Origin: Nocardia sp. NRRL S-836
Lineage (GTDB): Bacteria > Actinomycetota > Actinomycetes > Mycobacteriales > Pseudonocardiaceae
Length of the DNA stretch: 64,000 nucleotides
Reading direction: 5' to 3'
Assembly (NCBI RefSeq): GCF_001279525.1
Contig: NZ_LGDY01000058.1
Location: 144,925-208,924, forward strand
Shown one piece after another: positions 15,632-25,233 of this stretch. Position 1 is the first letter of the stretch, and every line of letters begins with the position of its first letter. Under the pieces are notes generated by a model. The model ran no database searches. It was not told where the DNA came from and saw only the letters and a program-made list of their open reading frames with translations. A program made the translations under genes and the position numbers.

Positions 15632-17377
15632 ATGACCCGCACCGCGGCCGACGACCTCGTCGACGTCCTGGTCAACGCCGGTGTCCGCCGGATCTACGGA
15701 CTGGTCGGCGACAGCCTCAACGCCTTCAGCGACGCCGTCCGGCGCCGTGGCGGTGCCGCCGCCGGTGGTATCGATTGGGTACATGTGCACAACGAGGAGG
15801 CGGCCGCGTTCGCCGCCTCCGCCGAGGCCCAGCTCACCGGGCGGCTCGCCGTCTGCGCGGGCAGCTGCGGGCCCGGCAACACCCACCTCGTGCAGGGCGT
15901 GATGGACGCCCACCGCTCCGGTGCGCCCGTGCTGGTCCTCGCCTCGCACATCGCGTCGCGGCAGATCGGCAGCGGCTACTTCCAGGAGACCGACCCCAAG
16001 GCGTTGTTCCGCCAGACCGCGCACTACTGCGAGGAGGTGCAGCGCCCCGACCAGCTCGTCCGAGCGTCCCGGCTGGCGATCCAGAACGCCCTCGGCAAGC
16101 GCGGTGCCGCCGTGCTGGTGCTGCCCGGTGACGTCCTCGCCGACGACGGCACGGGCGAGGAGGTCGGCGACCTCGTGCGCGGCCGCCCCGTCCCGGCGCC
16201 CGACCCGGAGGAGGTCAGCGAGCTGGCGGGCCACATCGCGGGCGCACACAAGATCGCGATCTTCGCCGGGATCGGCTGCGCCGAGGCGCGTGACGAGGTG
16301 CTGGCGCTGGCCGAGCACCTGCGGGCGCCGATCGGGCACACGTTGCGCGGCAAGGACCTCCTGCAGCACGACAACCCGTTCGACGTCGGCATGACCGGCC
16401 TGCTCGGCTACGGCGCCTGCTACCGCGCTCTGCACGACGCGGACCTGGTGCTCATGCTCGGCACCGACTTCCCCTACGACGACTTCCTGCCCGGTGCCCG
16501 CACCGTCCAGGTCGACGTCGACCCCGCACGCCTGGGCCGCCGCACACCGCTGGTGCAGGGCATCGCCGCCGACGTCGGTGCCACCCTGCGCGCCCTGCTG
16601 CCGTTGCTCGACCGGCGCACCGACGACGGCTTCCTGCACGACATGCTGCACCGCCACGAACGCGGCATCGCCCGCTCGATCGAGACCTACACCGGCGACC
16701 ACGGCCAGCGCAGCCCGATCCACCCCGAGTACCTGGCCCGGATCCTCGACGAGACCGCCGACGAGGACGCGGTCTTCACCGTCGACACCGGCATGTGCTG
16801 CACCTGGGCCGCCCGCTACCTCACCCCGAACGGGCGCCGCCGCATCCTGGGCTCGTTCGTGCACGGCTCCATGGCCAACGCCCTGCCGATGGCGATCGGC
16901 GCGCAGGTCGCCGCCCCCGGCCGGCAGGTCGTGTCGCTGTCGGGTGACGGCGGCATCGCGATGCTGCTGGGCGAGCTGCTCACCGTGAAGACGCACCGGC
17001 TGCCGGTGAAGGTGGTGGTGTTCAACAACTCCAGCCTCGGCATGGTCCGGCTGGAGATGATGGTCGCGGGCGACCCGCCGTTCGAGACCGACCACGACGA
17101 GGTCGACTACGCCGCCATCGCCGCCGCGGCCGGGTTCCACACCCGGCGCGTCACCGACCCGGCCGAGCTGCGCGCCGCGGTGGCCGAGCTGCTCGCCCAC
17201 GACGGCCCGGCGCTGCTGGACGTGGTCACCACGCCCGACGCGCTGGAGGTGCCGTCGCACGTCACGCTCGAAGAGGCCCGCGGTTTCGCCCTGTCGCTGG
17301 GCAAGACCGTGCTCAGCGGCGGCATCGGCAAGGTCTACGAGCTCGCGCGGCAGAACCTGCGCAACATCCCGCTCTGA
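15632..17377 (+). CDS. poxB: pyruvate dehydrogenase (quinone)/pyruvate oxidase-like ThDP enzyme
   Basis: ThDP- and probably FAD-dependent enzyme converting pyruvate to acetate and CO2 with electrons passed to quinone at the membrane. The 581 residues show the three-domain order of the family: N-terminal pyrimidine-binding domain with the activating glutamate in HNEEAAAF and GSCGPGNTH, the central domain (IAIFAGIGCAEARDE), and the C-terminal ThDP domain with GDGG...NNSSLGM. It is most like the PoxB branch, including the NIPL-type C-terminus, rather than acetolactate synthase. It starts 4 bases after the MFS gene with its GAGGAG inside that gene. A strong terminator follows. Confidence 0.88.
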   Translation: MTRTAADDLVDVLVNAGVRRIYGLVGDSLNAFSDAVRRRGGAAAGGIDWVHVHNEEAAAFAASAEAQLTGRLAVCAGSCGPGNTHLVQGVMDAHRSGAPVLVLASHIASRQIGSGYFQETDPKALFRQTAHYCEEVQRPDQLVRASRLAIQNALGKRGAAVLVLPGDVLADDGTGEEVGDLVRGRPVPAPDPEEVSELAGHIAGAHKIAIFAGIGCAEARDEVLALAEHLRAPIGHTLRGKDLLQHDNPFDVGMTGLLGYGACYRALHDADLVLMLGTDFPYDDFLPGARTVQVDVDPARLGRRTPLVQGIAADVGATLRALLPLLDRRTDDGFLHDMLHRHERGIARSIETYTGDHGQRSPIHPEYLARILDETADEDAVFTVDTGMCCTWAARYLTPNGRRRILGSFVHGSMANALPMAIGAQVAAPGRQVVSLSGDGGIAMLLGELLTVKTHRLPVKVVVFNNSSLGMVRLEMMVAGDPPFETDHDEVDYAAIAAAAGFHTRRVTDPAELRAAVAELLAHDGPALLDVVTTPDALEVPSHVTLEEARGFALSLGKTVLSGGIGKVYELARQNLRNIPL

Positions 17378-17379
17378 CC

Positions 17380-17420
17380 GGTGGTGTGGCGCGGAAGGCG
17401 ACCTTCCGCGCCACACCGCC
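17380..17420. terminator. bidirectional terminator
   Basis: A 19-base stem (17380-17398 with 17402-17420, one G-T pair) closes on a 3-nt loop between the convergent poxB-like and LAL genes, 3 bp from each stop. Confidence 0.85.
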
Positions 17421-17423
17421 GGG

Positions 17424-20201
17424 TCAGCCGTCGAGGAGGTCGCGGAGCTGGTGGCGGCCGCTGACACCGAGCTTGGGGTAGGCGTTGTGCAGGTGCGAGC
17501 CGACCGTGCGGGGCGAGAGGAACAGCTGTTCGGCGATCTCCCGGTTGCGCAGCCCGCGGGCCGCGAGCCGGACGATCTCCCGTTGCTGCGAGGTCAGCGC
17601 CTCCAGCGGGTCGGCCTCCACCGGGCCGGCGATCGCGGCGCCGCTGGCCCGCAGCTCGCCGCGCGCGAGGTCGGCGAGACCGGTGGCGCCGAGCCGGGTG
17701 AACGCCTCCAGCGCGGCGGTGAACAGCGGCCGCGCGTCGAGCGGGCGGCGGCTCCTGCGCAGCCAGCGGGCGTAGTTCAGCCTGGCCTGGGCCCGTTCCA
17801 GCGGCCACTGCTCGCCGGCCGGGTCGATCACGGCCAGCCGGTAGCCGCGTTCGACGTCGGCGGCCCGCCCGGCCGTGGCCTCCGCCACCAGCGCGTCGGC
17901 GTGGTGCAGCAGCAGCCGCATCCGGACGCTCGGGTGCTCGCCGTGGCAGGCGCGCACCGCCGCGACCACCTCGGCGGCGTCCGCGCCCTGACCGGTGAGC
18001 CGGGCGGCGAAGGCGAGGTCGGCGACCGAACGGCTGGAGAGGAAGACGTCGTGCGGGGTGCCGTCCGCGGCGAAGAGCTCCCGCAGGTGCCGGTGCGCGG
18101 CCTGCGGGTCGCCCGCCGTCAAGGCCGCCAGGCCCGCCGCGCGCCGCAGCCGCGCGTGGGTGAAGAGGTTCTCGGTGAGGTCGATCGACGCCCAGGCCGC
18201 GTCCAGCGCCGCGCGGTCCGCCGGGGGCCCGCCCCGCAGCGCCGTCAGCTCGGCGCGCAGGGCCTCCGCGTCGACGGCCAGGTACCGCAGGTGGTGCACG
18301 GCCGCAGCCGCCCGCAGCTCCTCGACCAGGTCGGCGGCCTCGCTCCAGCGCCCGGTGGCGATCAGCGCGGAGACGAACGCCGGACCGCACATCACCACCA
18401 TGCCGTGCGACGTCCGCGAACCGAGCGCGGCGAACACCTGGCGGAACGCCGTCACGCCCGTGTCGGACTCGTCGGCGAACCACGACACGGAACCCAGGCA
18501 CAGCAGGCGGACCAGCTCGGCGGGACCGGCGAGGGGCCGGTGCACGGCCGCGTCCGCGCGGCGGAACACCGCCACGGCCTGCCCGGCGGGGTCGCTCTGC
18601 ACGAGGACGTTCTCGCGGATGACCGGCCGTGCGGCGGCGGGCAGCAGCACGTCCTCGCCGCCGCCGTCGTCGTCGCCGCCGTCCCGCTCCGGCCGGGCCA
18701 GCAGCTCGGCCACGACGGCGCGGTGCCGTGGCAGACCGGACTGCACGGCCACGGCGGTGAGCACCGAGAGCAGGGCGAGCGCGGTGCCGCCGTCGCCGGG
18801 CCGGTGGTCACGCAGGGCGGCGTGCAGCAGGTCGAACGCCTCGCGCTGGTGCGCCGACAGCGACAGCGCGTGCCCGGCACCGGCCGCGACGACGCCGAGC
18901 AGGCCGGGGTCGTCGGTCAGCCGCACGATCCGGTTGTGCAGCTCCTTGATCCAGACCGGGTCTCCGAAGTTGTCCGCCTCCTGGATGGCCCGCGCGTAGC
19001 GGCGGGCCCGTTCCCGCGGGTCGGGGGTGCACTCGGCGGCCCGTTCCCACGCGCGGGCGGCGGCGTAGACACCGCCGCGCTGCCGTGCCAGCTCCGCTGC
19101 CCGTTCCAGCTCGGCCGCGACCTCCTCGTCCGGCAGGACCGCGGCTCCCGCGAGGTGCCACGCACGCCGTTCGGGATCGCCGTGCAGCACGGCGGCCAGG
19201 TCGCCGTGGGCACGGGCCCGCACCTCGGCCGGCGCGGACTCGTAGGCCGCGGCACGCACCAGCGGGTGGCGGAACACGACCCCTTCCGCGGTGACCGCGA
19301 GCAGCCCGGCGCGTTCCGCGGGCGTCCACGCCGCCAGGTCGCCGGTACCCGCGGCCGCCATCGTCGTGGCCAGGTCGGCGCCGTCGGCCGCCGCCGCGTA
19401 GACCACCAGCCGCCGCGTCTCCTCCGGCAGGTCGCCGAGCTGGTCCGCGTACATCGCCGCCAGCCGCCGATCACCCCGCAGCGGCCGGCCGGGCAGCACC
19501 GACGTGCCCCCGCGCGCGGCGGCCCGGCCGAGCTCCAGCAACGCCAGCGGGCTGCCCGCGGCCTGTTGCAGCACCTCCAGCCGGGCGCGGCCGGTCGGCG
19601 GTGCGGGCAGGCTGTCGACGAGCCGTGCCGCGGCGGCGTCGGACAGCGGTTCGAGCGTGAGCACCGGCACCGTGGAGTCCACCCCGGCCGGCCGGAGCGG
19701 CCCGAGCCCCGCCAGCACCACGGCGAGGTGTTCGGTGGTGAGCCTGCGCAGGACGAACGTGAGCACGTCGCGGGAGTCGCCATCGGCCAGGTGCACGTCG
19801 TCGACGAGCAGCAGGACCGGCCGGTCCGCGGCCAGCGCGCCGAGCAGCGTCAGCACGGCGATCCGCAGGTCGGCGGGGTCAGGGACGGCGGGGGCGGGGG
19901 TGCTGCCCAGCGCGACCTCCACCGCCTCGCGCAGGTGCGCCGCCAGCCCGCCGAGCGCCGGCAGCACCGGTCCGAGCAGCTGGTGCAGGGCGGAGAAGGA
20001 CTGCTCGGCCTCGGCGACGCATCCCTGCGCGGCCAGGAGCCGGTACCCGGACTCCGCCGCCCGGTGGGCCGCCGCGTCGAGCAACGCCGTCTTGCCCGCG
20101 CCGGTGTCGCCGAGCACCAGCAGTGTTCCCGGCCCGGTGCGGGCGTGATCCACTACGTCCAGAACGGTGTCGAGCTCGTGGCCCCGGCCGACCAGATCCA
20201 C
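17424..20201 (-). CDS. LAL-family LuxR regulator with AAA ATPase domain
   Basis: Large ATP-binding transcriptional regulator of 925 residues. Walker A GDTGAGKT lies at 31-38, Walker B is LLLVDDVHLAD, followed by a long TPR-like helical region and a C-terminal LuxR helix-turn-helix (LTSQQREIVRLAARGLRNREIAEQLFLSPRTVGSHL). Such regulators usually control secondary metabolism or sugar use in response to an unknown ligand. The GTG start at 20201 has GGAGG six bases upstream; upstream in-frame extension is antisense to the esterase gene. Divergent from the 20312 gene, its most likely nearby target. Confidence 0.93.
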   Translation of the reverse strand: MDLVGRGHELDTVLDVVDHARTGPGTLLVLGDTGAGKTALLDAAAHRAAESGYRLLAAQGCVAEAEQSFSALHQLLGPVLPALGGLAAHLREAVEVALGSTPAPAVPDPADLRIAVLTLLGALAADRPVLLLVDDVHLADGDSRDVLTFVLRRLTTEHLAVVLAGLGPLRPAGVDSTVPVLTLEPLSDAAAARLVDSLPAPPTGRARLEVLQQAAGSPLALLELGRAAARGGTSVLPGRPLRGDRRLAAMYADQLGDLPEETRRLVVYAAAADGADLATTMAAAGTGDLAAWTPAERAGLLAVTAEGVVFRHPLVRAAAYESAPAEVRARAHGDLAAVLHGDPERRAWHLAGAAVLPDEEVAAELERAAELARQRGGVYAAARAWERAAECTPDPRERARRYARAIQEADNFGDPVWIKELHNRIVRLTDDPGLLGVVAAGAGHALSLSAHQREAFDLLHAALRDHRPGDGGTALALLSVLTAVAVQSGLPRHRAVVAELLARPERDGGDDDGGGEDVLLPAAARPVIRENVLVQSDPAGQAVAVFRRADAAVHRPLAGPAELVRLLCLGSVSWFADESDTGVTAFRQVFAALGSRTSHGMVVMCGPAFVSALIATGRWSEAADLVEELRAAAAVHHLRYLAVDAEALRAELTALRGGPPADRAALDAAWASIDLTENLFTHARLRRAAGLAALTAGDPQAAHRHLRELFAADGTPHDVFLSSRSVADLAFAARLTGQGADAAEVVAAVRACHGEHPSVRMRLLLHHADALVAEATAGRAADVERGYRLAVIDPAGEQWPLERAQARLNYARWLRRSRRPLDARPLFTAALEAFTRLGATGLADLARGELRASGAAIAGPVEADPLEALTSQQREIVRLAARGLRNREIAEQLFLSPRTVGSHLHNAYPKLGVSGRHQLRDLLDG

Positions 20202-20311
20202 GGGAGTCCTCCGAACTCGAACAGCGCTTGCCGCGCCGACTCTAGTCGAGCCCGCCCGCGGTCCCGGCCGGGCGGACCTGGGCCGTTCCACGACCACCGA
20301 GAGGTGAGGCA

Positions 20312-21310
20312 ATGGGAGTCGACCCGCACGGCGACGGTGCTGCCGGGCAGGAGGTGGTGGTGCTCGACCCCGTGGTCGAACGCTACGTCCGCGCCGCGGC
20401 CGCGCCACCGCACCTGCAGGAGCTCGGCCCGGACGACGGTCGGCTCGCCCTGCTGGAGGCGCAGGACGACACGACCGGCGACGAGCGGGTGCACGCCGAG
20501 TTCGCGGTCGCGCCGATCACGGCGGAGGGCCCGGTCGGCTTCTGGCTCTTCCGGCCCGTCCACCTGACCGGCCCGCTGCCCGTGGTCCTCTACCTGCACG
20601 GCGGCCGCTGGATGCTGGGCGAGGCCCGCACCCACGGCCGCCTCGTCCGCGACCTCGCCACCCTCGCCGGCGCGGTGTTCGTCGTGCCCGAGTACACCCG
20701 CACGCCCGAGGCGCGCTACCCCGTGGCGCTGGAGGAGTGCTACGCGCTGCTGACCTGGGTCGACCGCAACGCCGCGGACCTGGGCGTCGACCCGTCCCGG
20801 CTGGCGCTGGCGGGCGACTGCGCCGGTGCCACCCTGGCCACGGCGCTGACCATGCTCGTCAAACGGCGCGGCGGCCCGCGCGTCCTGGCCCAGCTGCTGT
20901 ACTACCCGCTGACCGACCCGCTGTGCGCCGGCGCGTCCCACCGCCGGTTCGCCACCGGCTACCTGCTGAGCAGCGGCCAGGCGCGCTGGTACTGGCACCA
21001 GTACGCCGACCGGCCCGGCGACCTCGCCGAACCGACCGCCGCACCGTTGCGCGCCACCACCGGCGAGCTCCGCGGCCTGCCCCTGGCGCTGGTGGTCACC
21101 GCGGAGGCGGACGTCGTCCGCGACGAGGCCGAGCAGTACGCCCGCCACCTCGCGGAGGCCGGTGTGCCCGTCACCACGACCCGCTATCCGGGCACGGTCC
21201 ACGACTTCGTGTCGCTGCGGGCCCTCCGCGACATCCCGGCGGCACGGGCGGCCGTGCGGCAGGGCGGCACCTTCCTGCGCGACGCGCTGCGGGATCCACC
21301 CCCGCGCTGA
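20312..21310 (+). CDS. HSL-family alpha/beta hydrolase with Cys in place of the nucleophile Ser
   Basis: A 332-residue hydrolase-fold protein, paralogous to the gene at 12922-13890 (shared THxRLVR, SPEARYP-like TPEARYP, RDEAEQYA blocks). Three departures are visible: the elbow reads GDCAG with Cys170 (codon TGC at 20819-20821) where the family has Ser; the oxyanion loop is H96-G-G-R99-W instead of HGGGW; the Asp (EADVVRDE) and His297 (VHDFV) remain. Cys nucleophiles occur in dienelactone hydrolases, so a changed reaction or a binding role are both possible. The ATG at 20312 follows GAGGTGAGG. Divergent from the LAL regulator. Confidence 0.88.
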   Translation: MGVDPHGDGAAGQEVVVLDPVVERYVRAAAAPPHLQELGPDDGRLALLEAQDDTTGDERVHAEFAVAPITAEGPVGFWLFRPVHLTGPLPVVLYLHGGRWMLGEARTHGRLVRDLATLAGAVFVVPEYTRTPEARYPVALEECYALLTWVDRNAADLGVDPSRLALAGDCAGATLATALTMLVKRRGGPRVLAQLLYYPLTDPLCAGASHRRFATGYLLSSGQARWYWHQYADRPGDLAEPTAAPLRATTGELRGLPLALVVTAEADVVRDEAEQYARHLAEAGVPVTTTRYPGTVHDFVSLRALRDIPAARAAVRQGGTFLRDALRDPPPR

Positions 21311-21489
21311 CGGGCCCCGCTCCCCCTGCCCGTGCCGGCGCCGCACTGGCGCCCGGCCGTGGCCGCTCTCGCGCGAAGTTCCCGCACAACCGGCGAACGG
21401 CGGAACTCACTTGCCGATCTTGCTACGCTGGCCGCGATGAACATCCACTCGCACAGATCGGGGGTTCCGTTCACCACAGGTGAGTGCTG

Positions 21490-22755
21490 ATGCACCACCG
21501 GACCGTGAATGGACGCTCTCGCCTCGCTTTCTGGTCGCACGTGCGCAGGTTCGCCGTGCCGACGTCGATGATCGAGTCCGCCGCCGCCCGCCGTGCCGCG
21601 GGCGACTGGGCGGGTGCCTGTGCCGCGGCGCGGGTCGACGTGGACCTGGATCTCCGCGCCGTGGGACGCCGGTGCGGCTCGCGGTTCGCGGCGCTGGTCC
21701 GCACCGACCTGCGTCACCTGGTGCCCGACCTGTTGCGCTGGCACTTCCCGCGGATCAGGCCGGACGGCCTGCTGCGACCCGCCCTCACCGTGTCGCTGGC
21801 CCGCTATCCGACCGCGGACGGGACAACGCACCTCGTGGCGCGCACACCGCCTGCGTGGGCGGATGCCGGGCAACGGATCAGCCTCGCGCTGTGGGATCCG
21901 GTGCGGCCGCTCGCCGGGGCCGGCGGGCACCCGCACCCCCGCCCGGACCGGCGTTTCCGCCTCGACCTGCACCGCCACCTCTGGGACGCGCGCAGGACCG
22001 GTGAACTGCGCGAGCGCTCGGGCGCCGAGCAGTGGCCCGCCGATCCCGGACGCGACGGCCGCGCCGTGCACCGGTGGGCGGCCGAGGCCGCGTTGCTGCT
22101 CCGCGCCGACGGGCTCGCGGACGGTCCTGTCACCGTGCGACTCAGTGCGCGGCACCAGGTCGTGCTGGGTGCGGGCCCGCCGGCCGGCCGCGGGTCGCCG
22201 GTCCTGCCCGACGCGGCCACGTGGACGTTGCCGGACCTGGAGCTGGTGCACGCGGGGCTGATCGACGCCGACCGGCTGCACCCGCTCGTCGTGGCCGCAC
22301 TCCTGCCGGGCCACCGGCCCGCCGCGGCGCGAAGTCCGGACAGCGCAACGGGTCCACGGCTGGTCGAGTGTCGTGGCAGCACGCACCGGATCGGCGTGGT
22401 GGACGGCGTGCTGGTCGCGCTGGACCACGACGCCGACGAGATCCGCCGTGAAGAGCTGCTGCTCGCGCTGGGCGGTACCGTGCTGCCCTGCCTCGAAGCG
22501 ATCGACACCGCGCATCGGCACCCGGACGGGCTCGACGACGTCCGCGCGCGGCTGGACCACGGCGACACCGCCGGCGCCCTCGCGACCGTCGAGCACCTGC
22601 TCGGGCCGGACGTGGTGCTGCGCGACGGAGCGTTGCGCGACGAGCTGGAGGAAGCCGTCCACCGCAAGGTCCTGCACGGTCTCTACCGCGCCGGGCTCAG
22701 CAGGACCGGCCCAGCTCCGTCCAAAGAGGACATGCGGCGCCTCGCTCTCCCCTGA
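21490..22755 (+). CDS. hypothetical protein, first gene of a MoxR/VWA operon
   Basis: A 421-residue protein with no membrane helix or signal peptide. I recognise no family. It is rich in Arg/Asp/Leu, with a helical N-terminal third (ARRAAGDWAGACAAARVDVDLDL) and a C-terminal region DVRARLDHGDTAGALATVEHLLG that looks like helical repeats. Its position 51 bases ahead of a MoxR ATPase and a VWA/metallopeptidase suggests a substrate or adaptor for that pair. ATG 21490 has AGGTG seven bases before it; a GTG at 21484 is also in frame. Confidence 0.75.
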   Translation: MHHRTVNGRSRLAFWSHVRRFAVPTSMIESAAARRAAGDWAGACAAARVDVDLDLRAVGRRCGSRFAALVRTDLRHLVPDLLRWHFPRIRPDGLLRPALTVSLARYPTADGTTHLVARTPPAWADAGQRISLALWDPVRPLAGAGGHPHPRPDRRFRLDLHRHLWDARRTGELRERSGAEQWPADPGRDGRAVHRWAAEAALLLRADGLADGPVTVRLSARHQVVLGAGPPAGRGSPVLPDAATWTLPDLELVHAGLIDADRLHPLVVAALLPGHRPAAARSPDSATGPRLVECRGSTHRIGVVDGVLVALDHDADEIRREELLLALGGTVLPCLEAIDTAHRHPDGLDDVRARLDHGDTAGALATVEHLLGPDVVLRDGALRDELEEAVHRKVLHGLYRAGLSRTGPAPSKEDMRRLALP

Positions 22756-22806
22756 CCCCTCACCCGGCCGGTGCACGGCCCCGATCCGACCTCAAGGTGA
22801 TCACCC

Positions 22807-24012
22807 ATGTCTTCTTCCGCTGCCACGCCACTGGCCACCGCCGACGACCTGCTTGCCCTGCTTGCTCGCACGACCACCGAGCCACGTGCCGACACCCAGC
22901 TGGAGGCCCTGACGCTGGCGGTGTCGGCCGACCTGCCGGTGCTGCTGTGGGGTGAGCCGGGGATCGGCAAGACCGCGGCCCTCACCCACCTCGCGCAGAG
23001 CCTCGGCCTGCCGCTGACCACGGTGATCGCCAGCGTGCACGAGCCGTCCGACTTCGCCGGTCTGCCGGTGGTCGGCGACGACCCCGCGACGCAGGGCGTG
23101 CCGATGGCCCCGCCGGACTGGGCGGTGCGGCTGGTGCGGGCCGGTCGCGGCCTGCTGTTCCTCGACGAGCTGTCCACCGCGCCGCCGGCGGTGCAGGCCG
23201 CGTTGCTGCGGGTGGTGCTGGAACGGCGGATCGGCGCTCTGCAGCTGCCTCCCGGCGTCCGGATCGTGGCCGCCGCCAACCCGCGTTCCTCCGCGGCCGA
23301 CGGCTGGGAGCTCAGCCCGCCGCTGGCGAACCGGTTCGTGCACCTGCAATGGGTGCACGACCACGACGTGGTGGTGCGCGGACTCGGTGGCACGTGGCCG
23401 GAAGCGACGCTGCCCCGGCTGGACCCGCACCGGCTGGCCGACGCCGTGACGCTCGCCCGCCGGTCGGTGTGCGGGCTTCTGGCCGTGCGGCCGAACCTCG
23501 TGCACCAGCTGCCGAAGACCGAAGCCCGCAGGGGCGGTCCGTGGCCCTCGCCGCGCAGCTGGGACATGGTGCTGCGGCTGGTGGCGTTCGCGACCGCGGC
23601 GGGCACCTCGCGGGAGGTGCTGTCCCTGCTCGTGCGCGGCACCGTCGGCGATGGTCCCGGCCTGGAGTTGCTGTCCAGCATGGACCGCATGGACCTGCCC
23701 GATCCCGAGGTGCTGCTCGCGGACCCGGCCGCGGCGGTCCTGCCCGAGCGCGGCGACCTGCGGCAGGCGGTGCTCGACGGCGTGGTGGCGGCGGTGCGTG
23801 AGCGGCCGGACGAGACGCGGTGGAACGCGGCGTGGTCGGTGCTGGTGCTCGCACTGGAGACCGGGGCGCCCGACCTGGTGGTCGTTCCCGCCGCCACGCT
23901 CGCCGCGCTGCGCCAGGACGGCTGGCAGGTGCCCGCCGCGATCGACCGGCTGGCGGGCGCGGTGTCGCTGGCCCGGCGAGCGGACCGGATCCCGGCGGGT
24001 GCGGGCCGGTGA
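22807..24012 (+). CDS. MoxR-type AAA+ ATPase
   Basis: AAA+ chaperone-like ATPase of 401 residues. Walker A GEPGIGKT is at 49-56, Walker B is GLLFLDEL, sensor 1 is VAAANPR, and the arginine-finger region follows LSPPLANRF. MoxR proteins remodel or activate VWA-domain partners, and the next gene, overlapping by GTGA, encodes such a partner. The C-terminal 180 residues carry the usual lid helices. The ATG at 22807 follows AAGGTGATCACCC. Confidence 0.92.
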   Translation: MSSSAATPLATADDLLALLARTTTEPRADTQLEALTLAVSADLPVLLWGEPGIGKTAALTHLAQSLGLPLTTVIASVHEPSDFAGLPVVGDDPATQGVPMAPPDWAVRLVRAGRGLLFLDELSTAPPAVQAALLRVVLERRIGALQLPPGVRIVAAANPRSSAADGWELSPPLANRFVHLQWVHDHDVVVRGLGGTWPEATLPRLDPHRLADAVTLARRSVCGLLAVRPNLVHQLPKTEARRGGPWPSPRSWDMVLRLVAFATAAGTSREVLSLLVRGTVGDGPGLELLSSMDRMDLPDPEVLLADPAAAVLPERGDLRQAVLDGVVAAVRERPDETRWNAAWSVLVLALETGAPDLVVVPAATLAALRQDGWQVPAAIDRLAGAVSLARRADRIPAGAGR

Positions 24013-25223
24013 GCCTGGACGAGGAGAAGCTGTTCGCCGCCCGGCTGCACGCGGTCCGGTGCCGGCCTTATCTGGCAACGGCGTTGTTCGCCCTGCACGT
24101 GGTGGAGTCGCGGCAGGTGCCCACGATGGCCGTGGACCGGTACTGGCGCTGCTACGTGTCACCGGCGTTCGTGGACCGCACTCCGGTGCAGGAGCTGGCC
24201 GGGGTGTGGGTGCACGAGGTGTCCCACCTGCTGCGCGACCACCACGGGCGCGGCGACCGGTTCGCGGTGGCGCACGGGTTGACCGGGCCGGGCGAGCGGC
24301 TGCGGATGAACATCGCCGCCGACTGCGAGATCAACGACGACGTGTTCGGCGACGACCTGGTGTGCCCGGAAGGCGCCGTTCACCCGGTGTCGCTCAGGCT
24401 GTCCCCCGGTGAGCTGATGGAGGACTACCTGCGCCAGTTCCGGCTGGGGCCGCAGACGGCCGGGTGGGCCTGGCTGGACTGCGGCAGCGGCGCCGACGGG
24501 CTGGACCGCGACTGGGACCTGGGTCCCGATGGCGCGCACGGGCTCACCGCCCCGGAACGCGACGCGGTCCGGTTCCGGGTGGCACAGGGCATCACCGCGC
24601 GCCCCGGCGACGCGCCCCGCGGCTGGCAGCGGTGGGCGGAGGAGGCGTTCCAGCCCCCGCAGCCGTGGCGCGAGCTGCTGGGGGCGGCGGTCCGGTCGGC
24701 AGTGTCCGGCCCCGGCGTGGGCGAGGACTACACGTACGGCCGGCCCGCGCGCAGGTCGTCCGCCCTGCCCGGAGTCGTCCTGCCCAGCCTGCGCCGGCGG
24801 CCACCGCGGGTCGTCGTCATCGTCGACACGTCCGGGTCCGTGAGCGACTCCGAACTGGGCAGCGCGCTCGTCGAGATCGCGGCGATCGTCCGTGCCGTGG
24901 GCGGCCGCCGTGATCTCGTCTCCGTGCTGTCGTGCGACGCCGCGGCCCACCTCACGGAGCAGCTGTGCGGCGCCGAGGGAATCACGCTGATAGGCGGTGG
25001 CGGCACCAACCTGCGGGCCGGCTTCGACAAAGCGATGCGCGCCAACCGGAAGCCCGACGTCGTCGTGGCGCTGACCGACGGCCAGACCCCCTGGCCGAAG
25101 TCGAAGCCGCCCTGCCGGACGGTGGTGGGTCTGTTCCCCCGGCCGCCCAGGGTCGACGAGCACGACCCCGACTACGTGCCCGCCGCACCACCCGAGTGGG
25201 CCCGGGTGGTGCACATCGGCTGA
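24009..25223 (+). CDS. VWA-domain protein with HExxH metallopeptidase-like domain (DUF2201 type)
   Basis: A 404-residue protein combining two domains. The N-terminal half has a zinc-peptidase motif H69-E-V-S-H73 and a nearby acidic segment (ADCEINDDVF) that could give the third ligand. The C-terminal half is a von Willebrand A-like domain with the MIDAS start DTSGS (Asp273) and VALTDGQTPWP. This matches the putative metallopeptidase/VWA-like pairs found next to MoxR ATPases. It is translationally coupled to the ATPase gene. The GTG at 24009 is the only start that fits the overlap. Role unknown; assembly or quality control of a metal-dependent complex is the usual proposal for MoxR/VWA pairs. 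Confidence 0.9.
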   Translation: MSLDEEKLFAARLHAVRCRPYLATALFALHVVESRQVPTMAVDRYWRCYVSPAFVDRTPVQELAGVWVHEVSHLLRDHHGRGDRFAVAHGLTGPGERLRMNIAADCEINDDVFGDDLVCPEGAVHPVSLRLSPGELMEDYLRQFRLGPQTAGWAWLDCGSGADGLDRDWDLGPDGAHGLTAPERDAVRFRVAQGITARPGDAPRGWQRWAEEAFQPPQPWRELLGAAVRSAVSGPGVGEDYTYGRPARRSSALPGVVLPSLRRRPPRVVVIVDTSGSVSDSELGSALVEIAAIVRAVGGRRDLVSVLSCDAAAHLTEQLCGAEGITLIGGGGTNLRAGFDKAMRANRKPDVVVALTDGQTPWPKSKPPCRTVVGLFPRPPRVDEHDPDYVPAAPPEWARVVHIG

Positions 25224-25233
25224 GGCCCCGAGA

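Noticed and set aside
12922..15675. Minus-strand 917-codon fusion protein
   Set aside because: Only the part up to 13890 is the HSL esterase; the rest is antisense to the MFS_3 gene.
17451..20567. Plus-strand open frame of 1,038 codons
   Set aside because: It is the shadow of the LAL regulator gene; the product is a low-information mix of Arg, Gly and Gln, without a start site.
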